A stretch of 44,483 bases of DNA from a virus: positions 1 through 44,483 of IMG/VR virus record IMGVR_UViG_3300023180_006444; one strand, 5' to 3'. How positions within the stretch are numbered: the first letter of the stretch is position 1; each line of letters opens with the position of its first letter. Shown here one piece after another: positions 1 through 8,718 of this stretch. The position numbers and the translations under genes were made by a program. The notes under the pieces were generated by a model. The model saw only the letters and a list, made by a program, of their open reading frames with translations. It was not told the DNA's origin and ran no database searches.

Positions 1-1
1 C

Positions 2-316
2 TTGGCACTTTCAATGCACGTTGGTCTCGAGGCCAATTACAACAACATACATCCACATGCCAGGTGCACAATGGACGACAATATAGCAGGTGTGTATTAC
101 AACTCCGAGGACAGGATCAGCACATACGTAGGCAGAGAATTTGAATTGGACGAATACTGGACTTTAGAATTAGGATTGGTCACAGGATACAAGTCAGAGG
201 ACATATTGCCCATGGTGAGATACAAAGCAGGAGGATTGTTTATCTCTCCAGCATACGAGAAGCACAACGGCGAAGAGAATTACGGTGTGGTGTTAGGATG
301 GGAAATAGGTAGATGA
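2..316 (+). CDS. Conserved phage protein, beta-barrel-like (possibly 5'-truncated)
   Basis: The reading frame is open to the left edge and ends four bases into the carbamoyltransferase gene. TTG at position 2 would give 104 residues, but the true start may lie outside the window. The protein has alternating aromatic and polar stretches (AGVYYNSED, LELGLVTGYKS, YGVVLGWEIG), which suggest short amphipathic beta strands. I recall similar small proteins in marine T4-like phages, some with a signal peptide, but know no proven function. A complete protein could be a small periplasmic or outer-membrane-like barrel. That is inference from composition only. Confidence 0.55.
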   Translation: MALSMHVGLEANYNNIHPHARCTMDDNIAGVYYNSEDRISTYVGREFELDEYWTLELGLVTGYKSEDILPMVRYKAGGLFISPAYEKHNGEENYGVVLGWEIGR

Positions 317-1785
317 GGATACTAGGAATTAACTGCATGAATCACGATGCCGCCATGGCTGTGGTGGACTACAGTTCAGGAACAGGTGAGATACTGTGGG
401 CCGCACATGCGGAACGTTACAGCAAGGTCAAGAACGATCACTATCTGAACCAGAAGATAGTGGACGAGGCCAATACGTTTGGACCATTTGACAAAGTGGT
501 GTACTATGAGAAACCTTTACTTAAAAAGATGAGACAGTTCTACGCAGGACAGTATGGACTGGCAATGAGTTACACGGAGATGCCACAATGGCACTTGGAT
601 CACTTTGGTATCAAGATAGATGAGTACGTCAAACACCATGATTCACACGCCGCCGCAGGATACTTCACGTCACCGTTCCGGGACACAGGAGCAACGATAC
701 TAACAGTGGACGCAATAGGAGAGTGGGACACCGTTTCCATATCAACGGCGGACAAGAATCACATAGAAAGAAAAGAAACCATACAGTATCCACACAGTGT
801 AGGAATACTGTACAGTGCATTCACACATCGTTGTGGACTGAAACCCGCGGAAGAGGAATATATCCTGATGGGCATGGCCGCGTACGGAACACCAAAGTAC
901 AAACAGAAGATCTACGATGACTTCGTGCATCAAACACCTTTCAAACTAAAACAAAATTTACACAGGGGATTGAGTGACTGGGAACCGAACGCAGATGTCA
1001 TGGACATAGCGGCCAGCATACAGGCTGTCACGGAGGAATGCCTCGCAGATCTATGGACGAGAGCATCCAAGTATGGCAGTAAGAATTTAGTTTATGCGGG
1101 AGGAGTCGCCTTGAACTGTGCGGCCAACAGGGTCCTAGCAAACATGGGCTTGTTTGACAACATATGGATAATTCCAAACCCAGGTGACGCGGGATCTAGT
1201 TTGGGTTGCATTGCCGCACACGAGAAAAAACATCTTGACTGGCAACATCCATTCCTGGGACACGAGATAGATGGCGAGTATCCTGTGGACAGTCTGATTA
1301 AGGAATTGAAGGAAAACAAGATGGTGGGAGTGGCCAGTGGCAGGGCGGAGTTTGGTCCCAGGGCACTTGGTAATAGATCACTGTTGGCAGACCCCAGGGG
1401 TGAGGACATCAAGGATCTGGTAAACTCGATCAAGAAAAGACAGAAGTTCAGACCATTTGCTCCAGCCATACTAGAGGAGGATGTAAACGACTATTTTGAA
1501 CTTCCTAAAGCAGTTCAAAACACCCCTTATATGCAATTTACAGCGGCGTGTACTGCTGGTAAAGACTTCCCTGCCATAATACATCATGATCACACTTCTA
1601 GGGTTCAAACGGTGCGTAAGACGGACAATCCAGGGTTCCACGCACTGCTCACAGAATGGAAACGACAGACGGGTTGCCCTATACTTTTGAATACCAGTTT
1701 GAACATAAAGGGACAACCGATCGTGAACGACAGGGAGGATGGTAAGGCATTTACCAACAAATATGGGGTAAAGGTACTAGGATGA
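313..1785 (+). CDS. Carbamoyltransferase, NodU/CmcH/TobZ family
   Basis: A 490-residue enzyme expected to move a carbamoyl group from carbamoyl phosphate, through an adenylated intermediate, to a hydroxyl of a sugar or other small acceptor. The N-terminal Kae1-like fold shows NHDAA (residues 10-14) and the metal-binding HHDSH (108-112). The family signature EFGPRALGNRSLLADPR lies near residue 350 and LLNTSLNIKGQPIV near 460. Family members usually have about 550-600 residues, so this is a compact version, but no key motif is missing. Its start overlaps the previous stop (ATGA), and a tiny lipoprotein and a sugar aminotransferase follow. This suggests a role in decorating a sugar. The acceptor is unknown. 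Confidence 0.9.
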   Translation: MRILGINCMNHDAAMAVVDYSSGTGEILWAAHAERYSKVKNDHYLNQKIVDEANTFGPFDKVVYYEKPLLKKMRQFYAGQYGLAMSYTEMPQWHLDHFGIKIDEYVKHHDSHAAAGYFTSPFRDTGATILTVDAIGEWDTVSISTADKNHIERKETIQYPHSVGILYSAFTHRCGLKPAEEEYILMGMAAYGTPKYKQKIYDDFVHQTPFKLKQNLHRGLSDWEPNADVMDIAASIQAVTEECLADLWTRASKYGSKNLVYAGGVALNCAANRVLANMGLFDNIWIIPNPGDAGSSLGCIAAHEKKHLDWQHPFLGHEIDGEYPVDSLIKELKENKMVGVASGRAEFGPRALGNRSLLADPRGEDIKDLVNSIKKRQKFRPFAPAILEEDVNDYFELPKAVQNTPYMQFTAACTAGKDFPAIIHHDHTSRVQTVRKTDNPGFHALLTEWKRQTGCPILLNTSLNIKGQPIVNDREDGKAFTNKYGVKVLG

Positions 1786-1931
1786 AATATGCCATGATTT
1801 TATTGTTACTGGTTGGATGTGGAATAAAACCATTAGCAACATGTGGGGTAGATTTAAAAAAAGAAACTATAAAAGAAATAACCGACAGTTGTACTGACAA
1901 TCCACAAGTTGGTGTAAAGAAAGAATTCTAA
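1782..1931 (+). CDS. Tiny lipoprotein with lipobox, 49 aa
   Basis: The start ATG overlaps the carbamoyltransferase stop (ATGA) and the stop TAA overlaps the next ATG (TAATG), so the frame fits exactly into a translationally coupled operon. The product begins MKYAMILLLLVGC. This is a short basic N-terminus, a hydrophobic run and the lipobox LVGC, so lipidation at Cys13 is expected. About 36 residues follow, with two more cysteines (Cys21 and Cys37) and many lysines. A small outer-membrane lipoprotein such as an o-spanin is possible, but no partner i-spanin is adjacent. Function unknown. Confidence 0.65.
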   Translation: MKYAMILLLLVGCGIKPLATCGVDLKKETIKEITDSCTDNPQVGVKKEF

Positions 1932-3013
1932 TGATCAAGTTTGGAGGAGTGGACAGGATATATGATGCCTACAGTTGGAGGATCACACGTAGGGCGAAAG
2001 AAGTTTGGCGTACAGGCGATGTCATAAGCAGTAGACACACTGTAGGATCTTGGCTAGACAAGTTTGAAAAGTCTGTAGCAAAATTCACAAAGAGGAAATA
2101 TGGAGTAGCGGTGGGTAGTGGCACCGACGCACTTTACTTCGCCCTACGTGCCAAAGGAATAGGACCAGGGTCCACTGTGTTATGTCCAGCGGTCAGTTAT
2201 TTGGCCACTGCTGAAGCGATCAAAAGGACAGGGGCAACTATAACTTTCGTTGATGTGGACAGGAAAGGATTAATAGCAAATCTACCTGTCACGATTTTAC
2301 CTGATGCTTTGGTTTATGTTAATCTTTTTGGCAATCTTGCAGATTACGATAGATTACGGAAATATTGTGAAAAACACAAGATACCTCTTATAGAAGATGC
2401 CGCACAGAGCCTAGGAAGTTTTTACAAAAAAATACCAAGTGGCAAATTAGGTGACATAAGCAGTCTCAGTTTCGCACCAAGCAAACCACTACCGTGCTTT
2501 GGCAACGGTGGAATGGTTCTCACAGATGATCAAGAAGAAGCAGATTTTATACGAAGCCTAAGATACCATGCAGTAGGTACGGGAAAATTAGAACACGGTT
2601 ACAACAGTTGTCTCAGCAATGACCATGCAAATGTATTGAATTTTTTACTGTCAAAATACAAAGGACTTTTATCAAAGTCAAAGAAAGTTCGAAGTTGGTA
2701 CACAAAAAAATTAAACGACATCGGGATAAGCTCGATAGAATCAAACTCAGACACAACGTCCAACAATCACAAACTTGTTATCAGGACACAAGACAGGGAC
2801 GGACTGAAAGCATTTCTCAACAGGAAAGGGGTACAGACACAGGTGCACTATCCACAACCCATGTCCAAAATGAAAATGTTTGACACAGGCCAGACGATGC
2901 CAAATGCTGAAAGTTTCTGTCAGGACGTGTTGTCATTGCCCATACACCCATACCTGACGAAATCGGAAGTGCTCTATGTGTGCAAGTGTATCAGGGAGTA
3001 CTATGGCATTTGA
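1931..3013 (+). CDS. DegT/DnrJ/EryC1/StrS sugar aminotransferase
   Basis: A 360-residue PLP-dependent aminotransferase of the family that aminates keto-sugar nucleotides. Visible features are GSGTDALYFALRA (around 63-75), which holds the cofactor phosphate, IEDAAQS (154-160) with the ring-contacting Asp156, and FAPSKPLPCFGNGGM, where Lys185 should form the Schiff base. Length is near the family norm of about 370. It is a distant paralog of the minus-strand aminotransferase at 6799-7857. The start ATG overlaps the lipoprotein stop. Together with the carbamoyltransferase it points to an amino-sugar product. The exact sugar cannot be read from the sequence. Confidence 0.88.
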   Translation: MIKFGGVDRIYDAYSWRITRRAKEVWRTGDVISSRHTVGSWLDKFEKSVAKFTKRKYGVAVGSGTDALYFALRAKGIGPGSTVLCPAVSYLATAEAIKRTGATITFVDVDRKGLIANLPVTILPDALVYVNLFGNLADYDRLRKYCEKHKIPLIEDAAQSLGSFYKKIPSGKLGDISSLSFAPSKPLPCFGNGGMVLTDDQEEADFIRSLRYHAVGTGKLEHGYNSCLSNDHANVLNFLLSKYKGLLSKSKKVRSWYTKKLNDIGISSIESNSDTTSNNHKLVIRTQDRDGLKAFLNRKGVQTQVHYPQPMSKMKMFDTGQTMPNAESFCQDVLSLPIHPYLTKSEVLYVCKCIREYYGI

Positions 3014-4319
3014 TAGCGTACAGGTAAGATTCCAGAAAGTAACAAATTTCAAATCGCCGTTTGCGAACACCAGGGTTGTGCCCTTCGTAGGCAGTTACTT
3101 TGAAGTGCTCAAGAGCGTGGTTGATGATGTGACCACGGAATACTTTTGGTTCTTCTCCAACTTCGTTGATCTCAAGACCGTGGACACTGATTACATTCCC
3201 GAACAGCACGAAAGCAAACAGATACACGTTTGGTACAACACCCATCCTTTAGGAGGCACCAACAAGGAAGGCCACGTGATGTTGATACCCACGCAGGAAT
3301 TCAAAAAACAGATGCACGAGCTAAAATATCTAAGGGACTACAAGGACATAAATTATCATGCACATGACAACCTGTACCAGCAGATAATAACCAAGACAGC
3401 ATTCAAACTGAAAGATCCATACAAGGCATTAGAGGCCAGTGACAATTTCTATGTGTGGATGCACAACAAAGACCTTGACACGTCCATAATACCTAATTTC
3501 TATCCAAGTTTCTGGGAAGACGTAAAGTTATACACATGGGGCAAGACCAATGATGTGATGCTGGTACCCAATAACAAAGGCATAAAACAATTCTATGACA
3601 TTAGAAGGAGTGTAAATTACGACCTAGACTACTCAGTCAAACCAATGGATATAGTATTCATTTCGTATGATGAACCAAGTGCAGAAAGTAGATACAAAAA
3701 ACTTAAAGCGAAATTTCCCAGGGCCAAATGGTGTAAAGGTGTTACAGGTCAAACACTGGCATACATAACAGCCGCTTCTATGAGCGATACAGATTACTTT
3801 TTCGCGGTGTTCCCAAAGAACGAGCTGGCGGACGATTTTGATTTCAGTTTCCAACCAGACAGATTACGGAATCCGTGTCATTACATTTTTGACTGCTACA
3901 TTCCCATCATAGACCTAAGATATGGATGGGGAGGAGTGATACTGTACAACAAGGATCTTGTGTACAAAACAACCAAGCCTGATCTAGATTTCACCATGTC
4001 GCAGGCACATCATTCTGTGCCAATTTTATCTGCGATAAGCAACTGCAACGAAACACCATTGCTGGCATATAGGTCATCCTTTAGGGAAGTGATCAAACTA
4101 TTACAGATGAAACCCACTGTTGAATCACAGTACAGGTTGAAGAAGTGGCTGACAATGGGCAAAGGTGTCAACGCTGAATGGCTACACCGAGGTGCTGTGG
4201 ATGGCAAGGAATACTACGAAACCTACAAAGATGATTATACCAAATTGATGTATTCTTATAATTACGAATGGATCAAAGACAAACTTAAATCGTCATACCC
4301 AACTGAAACTTGGGATTGA
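3003..4319 (+). CDS. Putative glycosyltransferase-like protein (unassigned family)
   Basis: I chose ATG 3003, which overlaps the previous gene by 11 bases, over an upstream in-frame ATG at 2976 that would overlap by 38. The 438-residue product is rich in Trp, Tyr and Asp. It has two similar-looking parts: one around FWFFSNFVDL and HVWYNTHPLGG, and a second around MDIVFISYDEPSAESRYKKL and TDYFFAVFPKNELADDFDF. The second resembles the nucleotide-sugar-binding part of GT-A enzymes, but I see no unambiguous DxD site. I recall related proteins in marine phages labelled glycosyltransferase or hypothetical. It follows an aminotransferase, so a role in sugar transfer is plausible but not shown. The 3' end overlaps the convergent epimerase gene by 35 bases. 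Confidence 0.5.
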   Translation: MAFDSVQVRFQKVTNFKSPFANTRVVPFVGSYFEVLKSVVDDVTTEYFWFFSNFVDLKTVDTDYIPEQHESKQIHVWYNTHPLGGTNKEGHVMLIPTQEFKKQMHELKYLRDYKDINYHAHDNLYQQIITKTAFKLKDPYKALEASDNFYVWMHNKDLDTSIIPNFYPSFWEDVKLYTWGKTNDVMLVPNNKGIKQFYDIRRSVNYDLDYSVKPMDIVFISYDEPSAESRYKKLKAKFPRAKWCKGVTGQTLAYITAASMSDTDYFFAVFPKNELADDFDFSFQPDRLRNPCHYIFDCYIPIIDLRYGWGGVILYNKDLVYKTTKPDLDFTMSQAHHSVPILSAISNCNETPLLAYRSSFREVIKLLQMKPTVESQYRLKKWLTMGKGVNAEWLHRGAVDGKEYYETYKDDYTKLMYSYNYEWIKDKLKSSYPTETWD

Positions 4320-5286
4320 TCTCCAAATTTTCAAAATAGAAAGGCTGTTGCAGGAACCAATTCAAATAATTTGGTATGCCTTCTTCGATGTCTATGGTTG
4401 GACTAAAATTCATCATGGTCTTTGCTTTATCGCTGTTAAGCGTGTCTCTGTTAGGATAAAAAGAATCGTGTGGTTTAGTTATTATCGTGCCCACTCCTAA
4501 TTTACTCCTGATTATCTCAGCGGCATCTACTATCTTCCTGCCATTACCCCTAGTGCAGTTGAAGGTCTCATTTACGACTTCGTTTGTTGTGGCCAAAGCG
4601 AAATAGTTCGCCACGTCTAGCACGTTTGAGAAATCTAACTTGTTGTCAGGACCTTGCACGGTCATCTCACCTGTGGTGAGTGCGGCCTTCGTGAGTTGGC
4701 TTATTACCCTCGTGATTGTGTCCTTCTCTCCGTATAGAGCAGATGGTCTCATGATTACATAGTTCAACCCATATTCTCTGTTCCAAATCTTACACATTAT
4801 CTCACCTTGTCTTTTGTATGATCCATAAAGCGTGTTTGGTTTTGGTACTACAGTCTCATCGGGAATTTTATTATCGAACTCTCCATACACCATGCTACTT
4901 GATGCATAAACTATTTTCTCAACTTTATGCTTCACACATAAATCTAAAATATATGCAGTGGCAGTAACCATGTTGTTGGTTGCGTCCAACACATTCCTTT
5001 TGACCATTCTTGCGTTAGGATATGTTGCCACGTGTATGACCCTGTCCGGTTTGAAATCTTCGAACGTCTGTTCCATGAACTGTAGGTTCTCTATCTGTCC
5101 GATGTATTCTTTGTCTGTGCCAGTGATTGATTTTCTTTGATTTAACACAGGATGATATTCCCAATCAGGAAAGGTGTAATATTGATGGAAACAATCAACT
5201 ATACCAACTGTGTGTCCTTCTGATTTTAATTTTTGACATATGTGACTCCCTATGAATCCATATCCTCCTAGCACTAGTATTCTCAT
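4285..5286 (-). CDS. NAD-dependent nucleotide-sugar epimerase/dehydratase (extended SDR)
   Basis: A 333-residue extended short-chain dehydrogenase. It begins MRILVLGGYGFIGSH, with the Rossmann GxxGxxG for NAD. It has YASSSMVYG, the catalytic pair in YGSYK (Tyr-x-x-x-Lys) and the substrate-binding stretch MRPSALYG. ATG 5286 forms an ATGA overlap with the upstream deacetylase stop, so it is preferred over the upstream ATGs at 5304 and 5298. It ends the minus-strand sugar cassette after an aminotransferase, an oxidoreductase and a deacetylase. It probably epimerises or dehydrates an NDP-sugar. The substrate is unknown. Confidence 0.87.
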   Translation of the reverse strand: MRILVLGGYGFIGSHICQKLKSEGHTVGIVDCFHQYYTFPDWEYHPVLNQRKSITGTDKEYIGQIENLQFMEQTFEDFKPDRVIHVATYPNARMVKRNVLDATNNMVTATAYILDLCVKHKVEKIVYASSSMVYGEFDNKIPDETVVPKPNTLYGSYKRQGEIMCKIWNREYGLNYVIMRPSALYGEKDTITRVISQLTKAALTTGEMTVQGPDNKLDFSNVLDVANYFALATTNEVVNETFNCTRGNGRKIVDAAEIIRSKLGVGTIITKPHDSFYPNRDTLNSDKAKTMMNFSPTIDIEEGIPNYLNWFLQQPFYFENLEINPKFQLGMTI

Positions 5287-5924
5287 ATTGTTCTCCATTT
5301 GCATTCAAAGGCCTCGGCATACTTAGAGTCTGTCATCTGTGCTCTATAGGCGGCCAAACCTTTTATGTTGTGTAATAATGTTTCTGAGAAATAACTGGCA
5401 TAACAACCTACGAGTTCGATCTTTTTATCGATGTGATCGGTTATGTCTACAAAAACATTGGGGTTGAATTGAATATTTTTATTACTGTATGGCCCGCCCT
5501 CCATCAGCCAAAATTCTCCTTGATATCTACGTAGTGATGAATTAACAATATGGAATGTGTTTTGATGATCTTGATGATGATCGCCCGGACTGTGTGTGAT
5601 CACAAGATCGTATTCCTTTCTTTGTACAATTTCATCCATCTGTTGTACAGTATGGCTATCACGTTCCAATATTGGTCTTCCGTCTTCGCTTATGGGATTG
5701 TCTAACATTTTGAACTTGATTCCAAGTAATTTTTCAGCGGACTTGTACTCTTTTTGCATCGTACTTCGGTCACGTCTCACGCTTGGTTTTGGAGCATTAT
5801 CGTTCCTAGCAATGACAATGTCTACTTCAGCACCTTGTTCCATAAAACGTAATAGGCTTCCTGAACAGCCAAGTTCGACGTCGTCTGGGTGTGCACCTAT
5901 GGCTAGTATTCTTTTGAAGGACAT
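5283..5924 (-). CDS. PIG-L/LmbE family zinc deacetylase
   Basis: A 213-residue hydrolase of the family that removes acetyl groups from N-acetylglucosamine-type sugars. It starts near the hallmark AIGAHPDDVELGCSGSL, whose His and Asp residues bind zinc, and has a later HSPGDHHQDH segment supplying further metal ligands. ATG 5924 is preceded by GAGAGG at good spacing, and the upstream ATG 5960 would overlap the oxidoreductase by 58 bases, so 5924 is preferred. It sits between a Gfo/Idh oxidoreductase and an SDR epimerase with short overlaps. This supports a single pathway acting on an N-acetylated sugar nucleotide or glycan. Confidence 0.88.
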   Translation of the reverse strand: MSFKRILAIGAHPDDVELGCSGSLLRFMEQGAEVDIVIARNDNAPKPSVRRDRSTMQKEYKSAEKLLGIKFKMLDNPISEDGRPILERDSHTVQQMDEIVQRKEYDLVITHSPGDHHQDHQNTFHIVNSSLRRYQGEFWLMEGGPYSNKNIQFNPNVFVDITDHIDKKIELVGCYASYFSETLLHNIKGLAAYRAQMTDSKYAEAFECKWRTI

Positions 5925-6802
5925 ATGACCTCTCTTGTCTGTAGACTTTTTTGTATACACTCTACAATGTATGTAACTCTTTTTGTGTGGGCCAGGTCCG
6001 AATCTGGTAATTTATCATTTTCGCAATAGTCTATAAATGCCTGTATCTGACGTTGCAACGGTGACAAAGATCCATTGAAAGTGATATTCTTGTCCGTGTG
6101 TTGTATTTGTCGTCCATCCTCGATCAGTTGGCTGATCCACCTGCTTTTGTTTTCTGCATCATTCCATATAAGCGTTCCTTTGTCGGTCACAACACTTATA
6201 TCTCTGACTTTCTCGTGATAGTACCAACCCATCTGTAGTTGCACAGTGACTTTGCCGTATTTTAAATCACAGGTTACAAAATCAGGCTGTTCCTGTCTCG
6301 TGATGTAGATACCTTTGCTGTGTATCTCACTTGGCATTTTTTTTAAAAGATTATCCAGGATCGCAATATCGTGCGGTGCGTAGTGTAGTACAGGGTTTAT
6401 ATCTTTCTGCATTCTGCCCCATGCCAGTCTCCTGTGTTCTATGTGCAGTATCTCTTTGTCAACAACAACCTGTTTTAGAAAATCAAAATGTTCGTTGTAC
6501 AGCAGGATGTGTCCTGCCATGAATTTTGCATTGGCTGTGTATGGTCCTATCTCGTTACATTCTGACATGTTCATGAATGCAGGTTTCTCTACCAGCACGT
6601 GAATACCTTTTCTCAACATAATCTTTGTGATATTCTTGTGTGTTGGTGCAGGTGTGGCTATTATTACCCCATCCGTGGTACCTTGTGTTATTCTATCCAA
6701 GGAATCATTTACATCGTACAGGGTCACATTCAGATCCATTGCCTTGGCAGTGTCCACGATCTTGCTACCCCAGTAACCTGTTCCTATAATTGCTAATCTC
6801 AT
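5903..6802 (-). CDS. Gfo/Idh/MocA family NAD(P)-dependent oxidoreductase
   Basis: A 299-residue oxidoreductase. The N-terminal Rossmann fold shows IIGTGYWGS (residues 5-13), then IIATPAPTH and the family lysine in VEKPAF (about 92-97). The C-terminal half is the usual beta-sheet substrate domain. The family oxidises a sugar hydroxyl to a keto group or reverses this, which would feed the aminotransferase encoded just upstream in transcription. ATGA links it to that aminotransferase, and it overlaps the following deacetylase by 22 bases. Resemblance to WlbA-like oxidases is suggested by context only. Confidence 0.87.
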   Translation of the reverse strand: MRLAIIGTGYWGSKIVDTAKAMDLNVTLYDVNDSLDRITQGTTDGVIIATPAPTHKNITKIMLRKGIHVLVEKPAFMNMSECNEIGPYTANAKFMAGHILLYNEHFDFLKQVVVDKEILHIEHRRLAWGRMQKDINPVLHYAPHDIAILDNLLKKMPSEIHSKGIYITRQEQPDFVTCDLKYGKVTVQLQMGWYYHEKVRDISVVTDKGTLIWNDAENKSRWISQLIEDGRQIQHTDKNITFNGSLSPLQRQIQAFIDYCENDKLPDSDLAHTKRVTYIVECIQKSLQTREVICPSKEY

Positions 6803-7857
6803 AATGATTCTCTGATTGTGTTTATTATAAGTGCAACTTCTTTGTTTGTCAAATATTGATGCACAGGAATAGCCAACCCATTTAGTCCGGCGTATTGGCT
6901 GTTGAGAAATACTTGATTGGTCTTGTATGCAGGCGTTTGGTTTAAGGGTATTGGATAGTAGGTTCTACTTTGTATACCCTTGTCCGCTAATGCTTGTTTA
7001 ATTCTGTCTATGTGTTTGCTCTGTATCACATACTGATGGTACACGTGTACACAGTCTTTGTTTTGATAAGGGACGTCCACTATGTCTTGCAATTCTTTAT
7101 TGTAAGTCAACGCAATCTCTCTCCTACGTTTATTGTGTTTGTCTAATAATGGTAATTTATTGAGCAACACTTCTGCCTGAATGCTGTCCATCCTTGCGTT
7201 CCATCCAACACGTTTGATATTGAATTTTCCTGTCTGTCCATGATTACGCAGTTCTCTTATAGTTTCACAATAACTTTTATCACCGGTAACTGCGCCTGCG
7301 TCTCCCCAACATCCTAGGTTCTTGGTTGGATAAAAACTGAAACAGGTCAAATGTGAAAGTCCGCCAACTCTTTTTCCCTTGTAGATCGCACCTGTGCTCT
7401 GTGCGGCGTCTTGCACTATCGGTACCTTAAATTTTTTTAGTGCATCGATGTTTGACACAGTGCCGTATAGGTCAACAGGGATGATTGCTTTCGTTCTTTT
7501 GGTGATAACATTCATGACCTGCCCAACGTCCATACAAAGGTCTGTATCATTTATATCAACAAAGACGGGTGTCGCACCCACTTGCTTGATTGCTTCCACA
7601 GTGCTGACCCAAGTGTAAGGAACAGTTATCACTTCGTCACCCGGTCCTATGCCCAATGCCAGCAGAGATAATTGTAATGCTGATGTGCAAGAACTGACAG
7701 CGACACAATCTTCTGCACCAGTGTATTCTGCAAATGCTATCTCAAATTCATTGACCGCAGGTCCGTTGATAAAACTATTTGTAGAAAAGGTCTTTGCAAA
7801 TACCTTGCTTGGTGATTTTAATTTTTGTTCGTATCCAAACGCTGAAAGATTTATCAT
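6799..7857 (-). CDS. DegT/DnrJ/EryC1/StrS sugar aminotransferase
   Basis: A 352-residue PLP enzyme. It has SSCTSALQLSLLALGIGPGDEVI (about 55-77) for cofactor binding, VQDAAQS with Asp150, and the Schiff-base lysine Lys179 in SFYPTKNLG. GWNARMDSIQAEVLLNKL is the classic family segment. It opens the sugar cassette aminotransferase, oxidoreductase, deacetylase, epimerase. The cassette could make an amino sugar such as a 3-amino-deoxy hexose. It lies two bases after the preceding gene and is linked to the oxidoreductase by ATGA. It is a paralog of the plus-strand aminotransferase at 1931-3013, but clearly diverged. Confidence 0.92.
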   Translation of the reverse strand: MINLSAFGYEQKLKSPSKVFAKTFSTNSFINGPAVNEFEIAFAEYTGAEDCVAVSSCTSALQLSLLALGIGPGDEVITVPYTWVSTVEAIKQVGATPVFVDINDTDLCMDVGQVMNVITKRTKAIIPVDLYGTVSNIDALKKFKVPIVQDAAQSTGAIYKGKRVGGLSHLTCFSFYPTKNLGCWGDAGAVTGDKSYCETIRELRNHGQTGKFNIKRVGWNARMDSIQAEVLLNKLPLLDKHNKRRREIALTYNKELQDIVDVPYQNKDCVHVYHQYVIQSKHIDRIKQALADKGIQSRTYYPIPLNQTPAYKTNQVFLNSQYAGLNGLAIPVHQYLTNKEVALIINTIRESL

Positions 7858-7859
7858 TG

Positions 7860-8204
7860 TTATCTCTTAAAAGTCTTGGCCATTATCAAAGAAGTACGAG
7901 ATTGCATGTCTCGTTTCAAAGCAGGTATGTCAAACTTTATGTCCACACTCTTTATCTTCAAATAGTTGTCTTCAATTGTTTTCCTCAAGAACCTGGCGAT
8001 GGTCTCCTGTTTCTTGGTCTTCAGTTCTTTGGCTATGTCGTAGTGTATTGTGAGATTATTTTTTAGAATGATGTTGATGTAGAGCAGGTACTTGACCGGC
8101 ATGTTCTGGAACTGTAGTCCCTCTAGAACCTCCGGCCATTCCTTGACGAAATCTTGCGTCAACTGTACCCATGTCTTATTCTTTGGCGGTTGTCTTTTTG
8201 GCAT
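7860..8204 (-). CDS. Conserved phage protein of unknown function, 114 aa
   Basis: The start at ATG 8204 gives MPKRQPPKNKTW and overlaps the previous gene by 29 bases. A longer frame from 8291 would add an Arg/His-rich stretch read from the neighbour in another frame, so it is not preferred. The body has LQFQNMPVKYLLYINIILKNN, then YDIAKELKTKK, and ends with basic RTSLIMAKTFKR. It is probably soluble with mixed helix and sheet. I recall similar short proteins in T4-like marine phages but no function. It is not like T4 gp33 or gp59 as far as I can tell. Confidence 0.6.
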   Translation of the reverse strand: MPKRQPPKNKTWVQLTQDFVKEWPEVLEGLQFQNMPVKYLLYINIILKNNLTIHYDIAKELKTKKQETIARFLRKTIEDNYLKIKSVDIKFDIPALKRDMQSRTSLIMAKTFKR

Positions 8205-8718
8205 CCGCTTTCTTGGTAGTCTTCTTTGCTGGTGTTGGTGCATCAGGATCTGCGGCCATGGCTTCCACGGTCGTACCTTTCTCCTTAGCAACCATCTCGT
8301 TCAACTTGTTGAGTAGTATCCTACCTTCAGTGGTGTTACCGAAAGTGACCATTATCTCGTTGGTCTTGAACTTCTTGATGTAGTTGTCGTTGTGCATCAT
8401 GGCCAACATGTTGGTGCCATCTGGGAACGTCTGTCTGCTGGCGAAGTCCGCGAACTCGTCTGCGTCCTGTCCGCCTGCTGATTCAACAGCCTTCATCAAT
8501 GCATTGTGATACATGTCCGGCAAGAACTTTGTTCCTACTACTAGACAGTTGTTGGGTTCACCAGGTACAGTTCTGTACATGATTACCACCTTTGCTCCAC
8601 CGTCCACGAGCTCTCCGATGTGTTTGAAGTGTCTTTTTGGACCTGTTTGACCTTCACCTGCTCCTGAGTCTGCACCCATTGGCATGGCTTGATCGTTTAC
8701 GTTCATTAAGTTTGCCAT
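8176..8718 (-). CDS. Hypothetical phage protein with Lys/Ala-rich tail, 180 aa
   Basis: I do not recognise this protein. The first 30 residues are Met/Gly-rich and look disordered. The middle (about 30-150) looks folded: KHIGELVDGGAKVVIMYRTVPGEPNNCLVVG, then helices and NEIMVTFGNTTEGRILLNKLNEMV. The last 25 residues are a Lys/Thr/Ala tail (PAKKTTKKADAKK) like DNA- or RNA-contacting tails. The start ATG overlaps the upstream stop (TAATG). It shares the promoter at 9083-9111 with the gene before it. Confidence 0.65.
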   Translation of the reverse strand: MANLMNVNDQAMPMGADSGAGEGQTGPKRHFKHIGELVDGGAKVVIMYRTVPGEPNNCLVVGTKFLPDMYHNALMKAVESAGGQDADEFADFASRQTFPDGTNMLAMMHNDNYIKKFKTNEIMVTFGNTTEGRILLNKLNEMVAKEKGTTVEAMAADPDAPTPAKKTTKKADAKKTTAKE

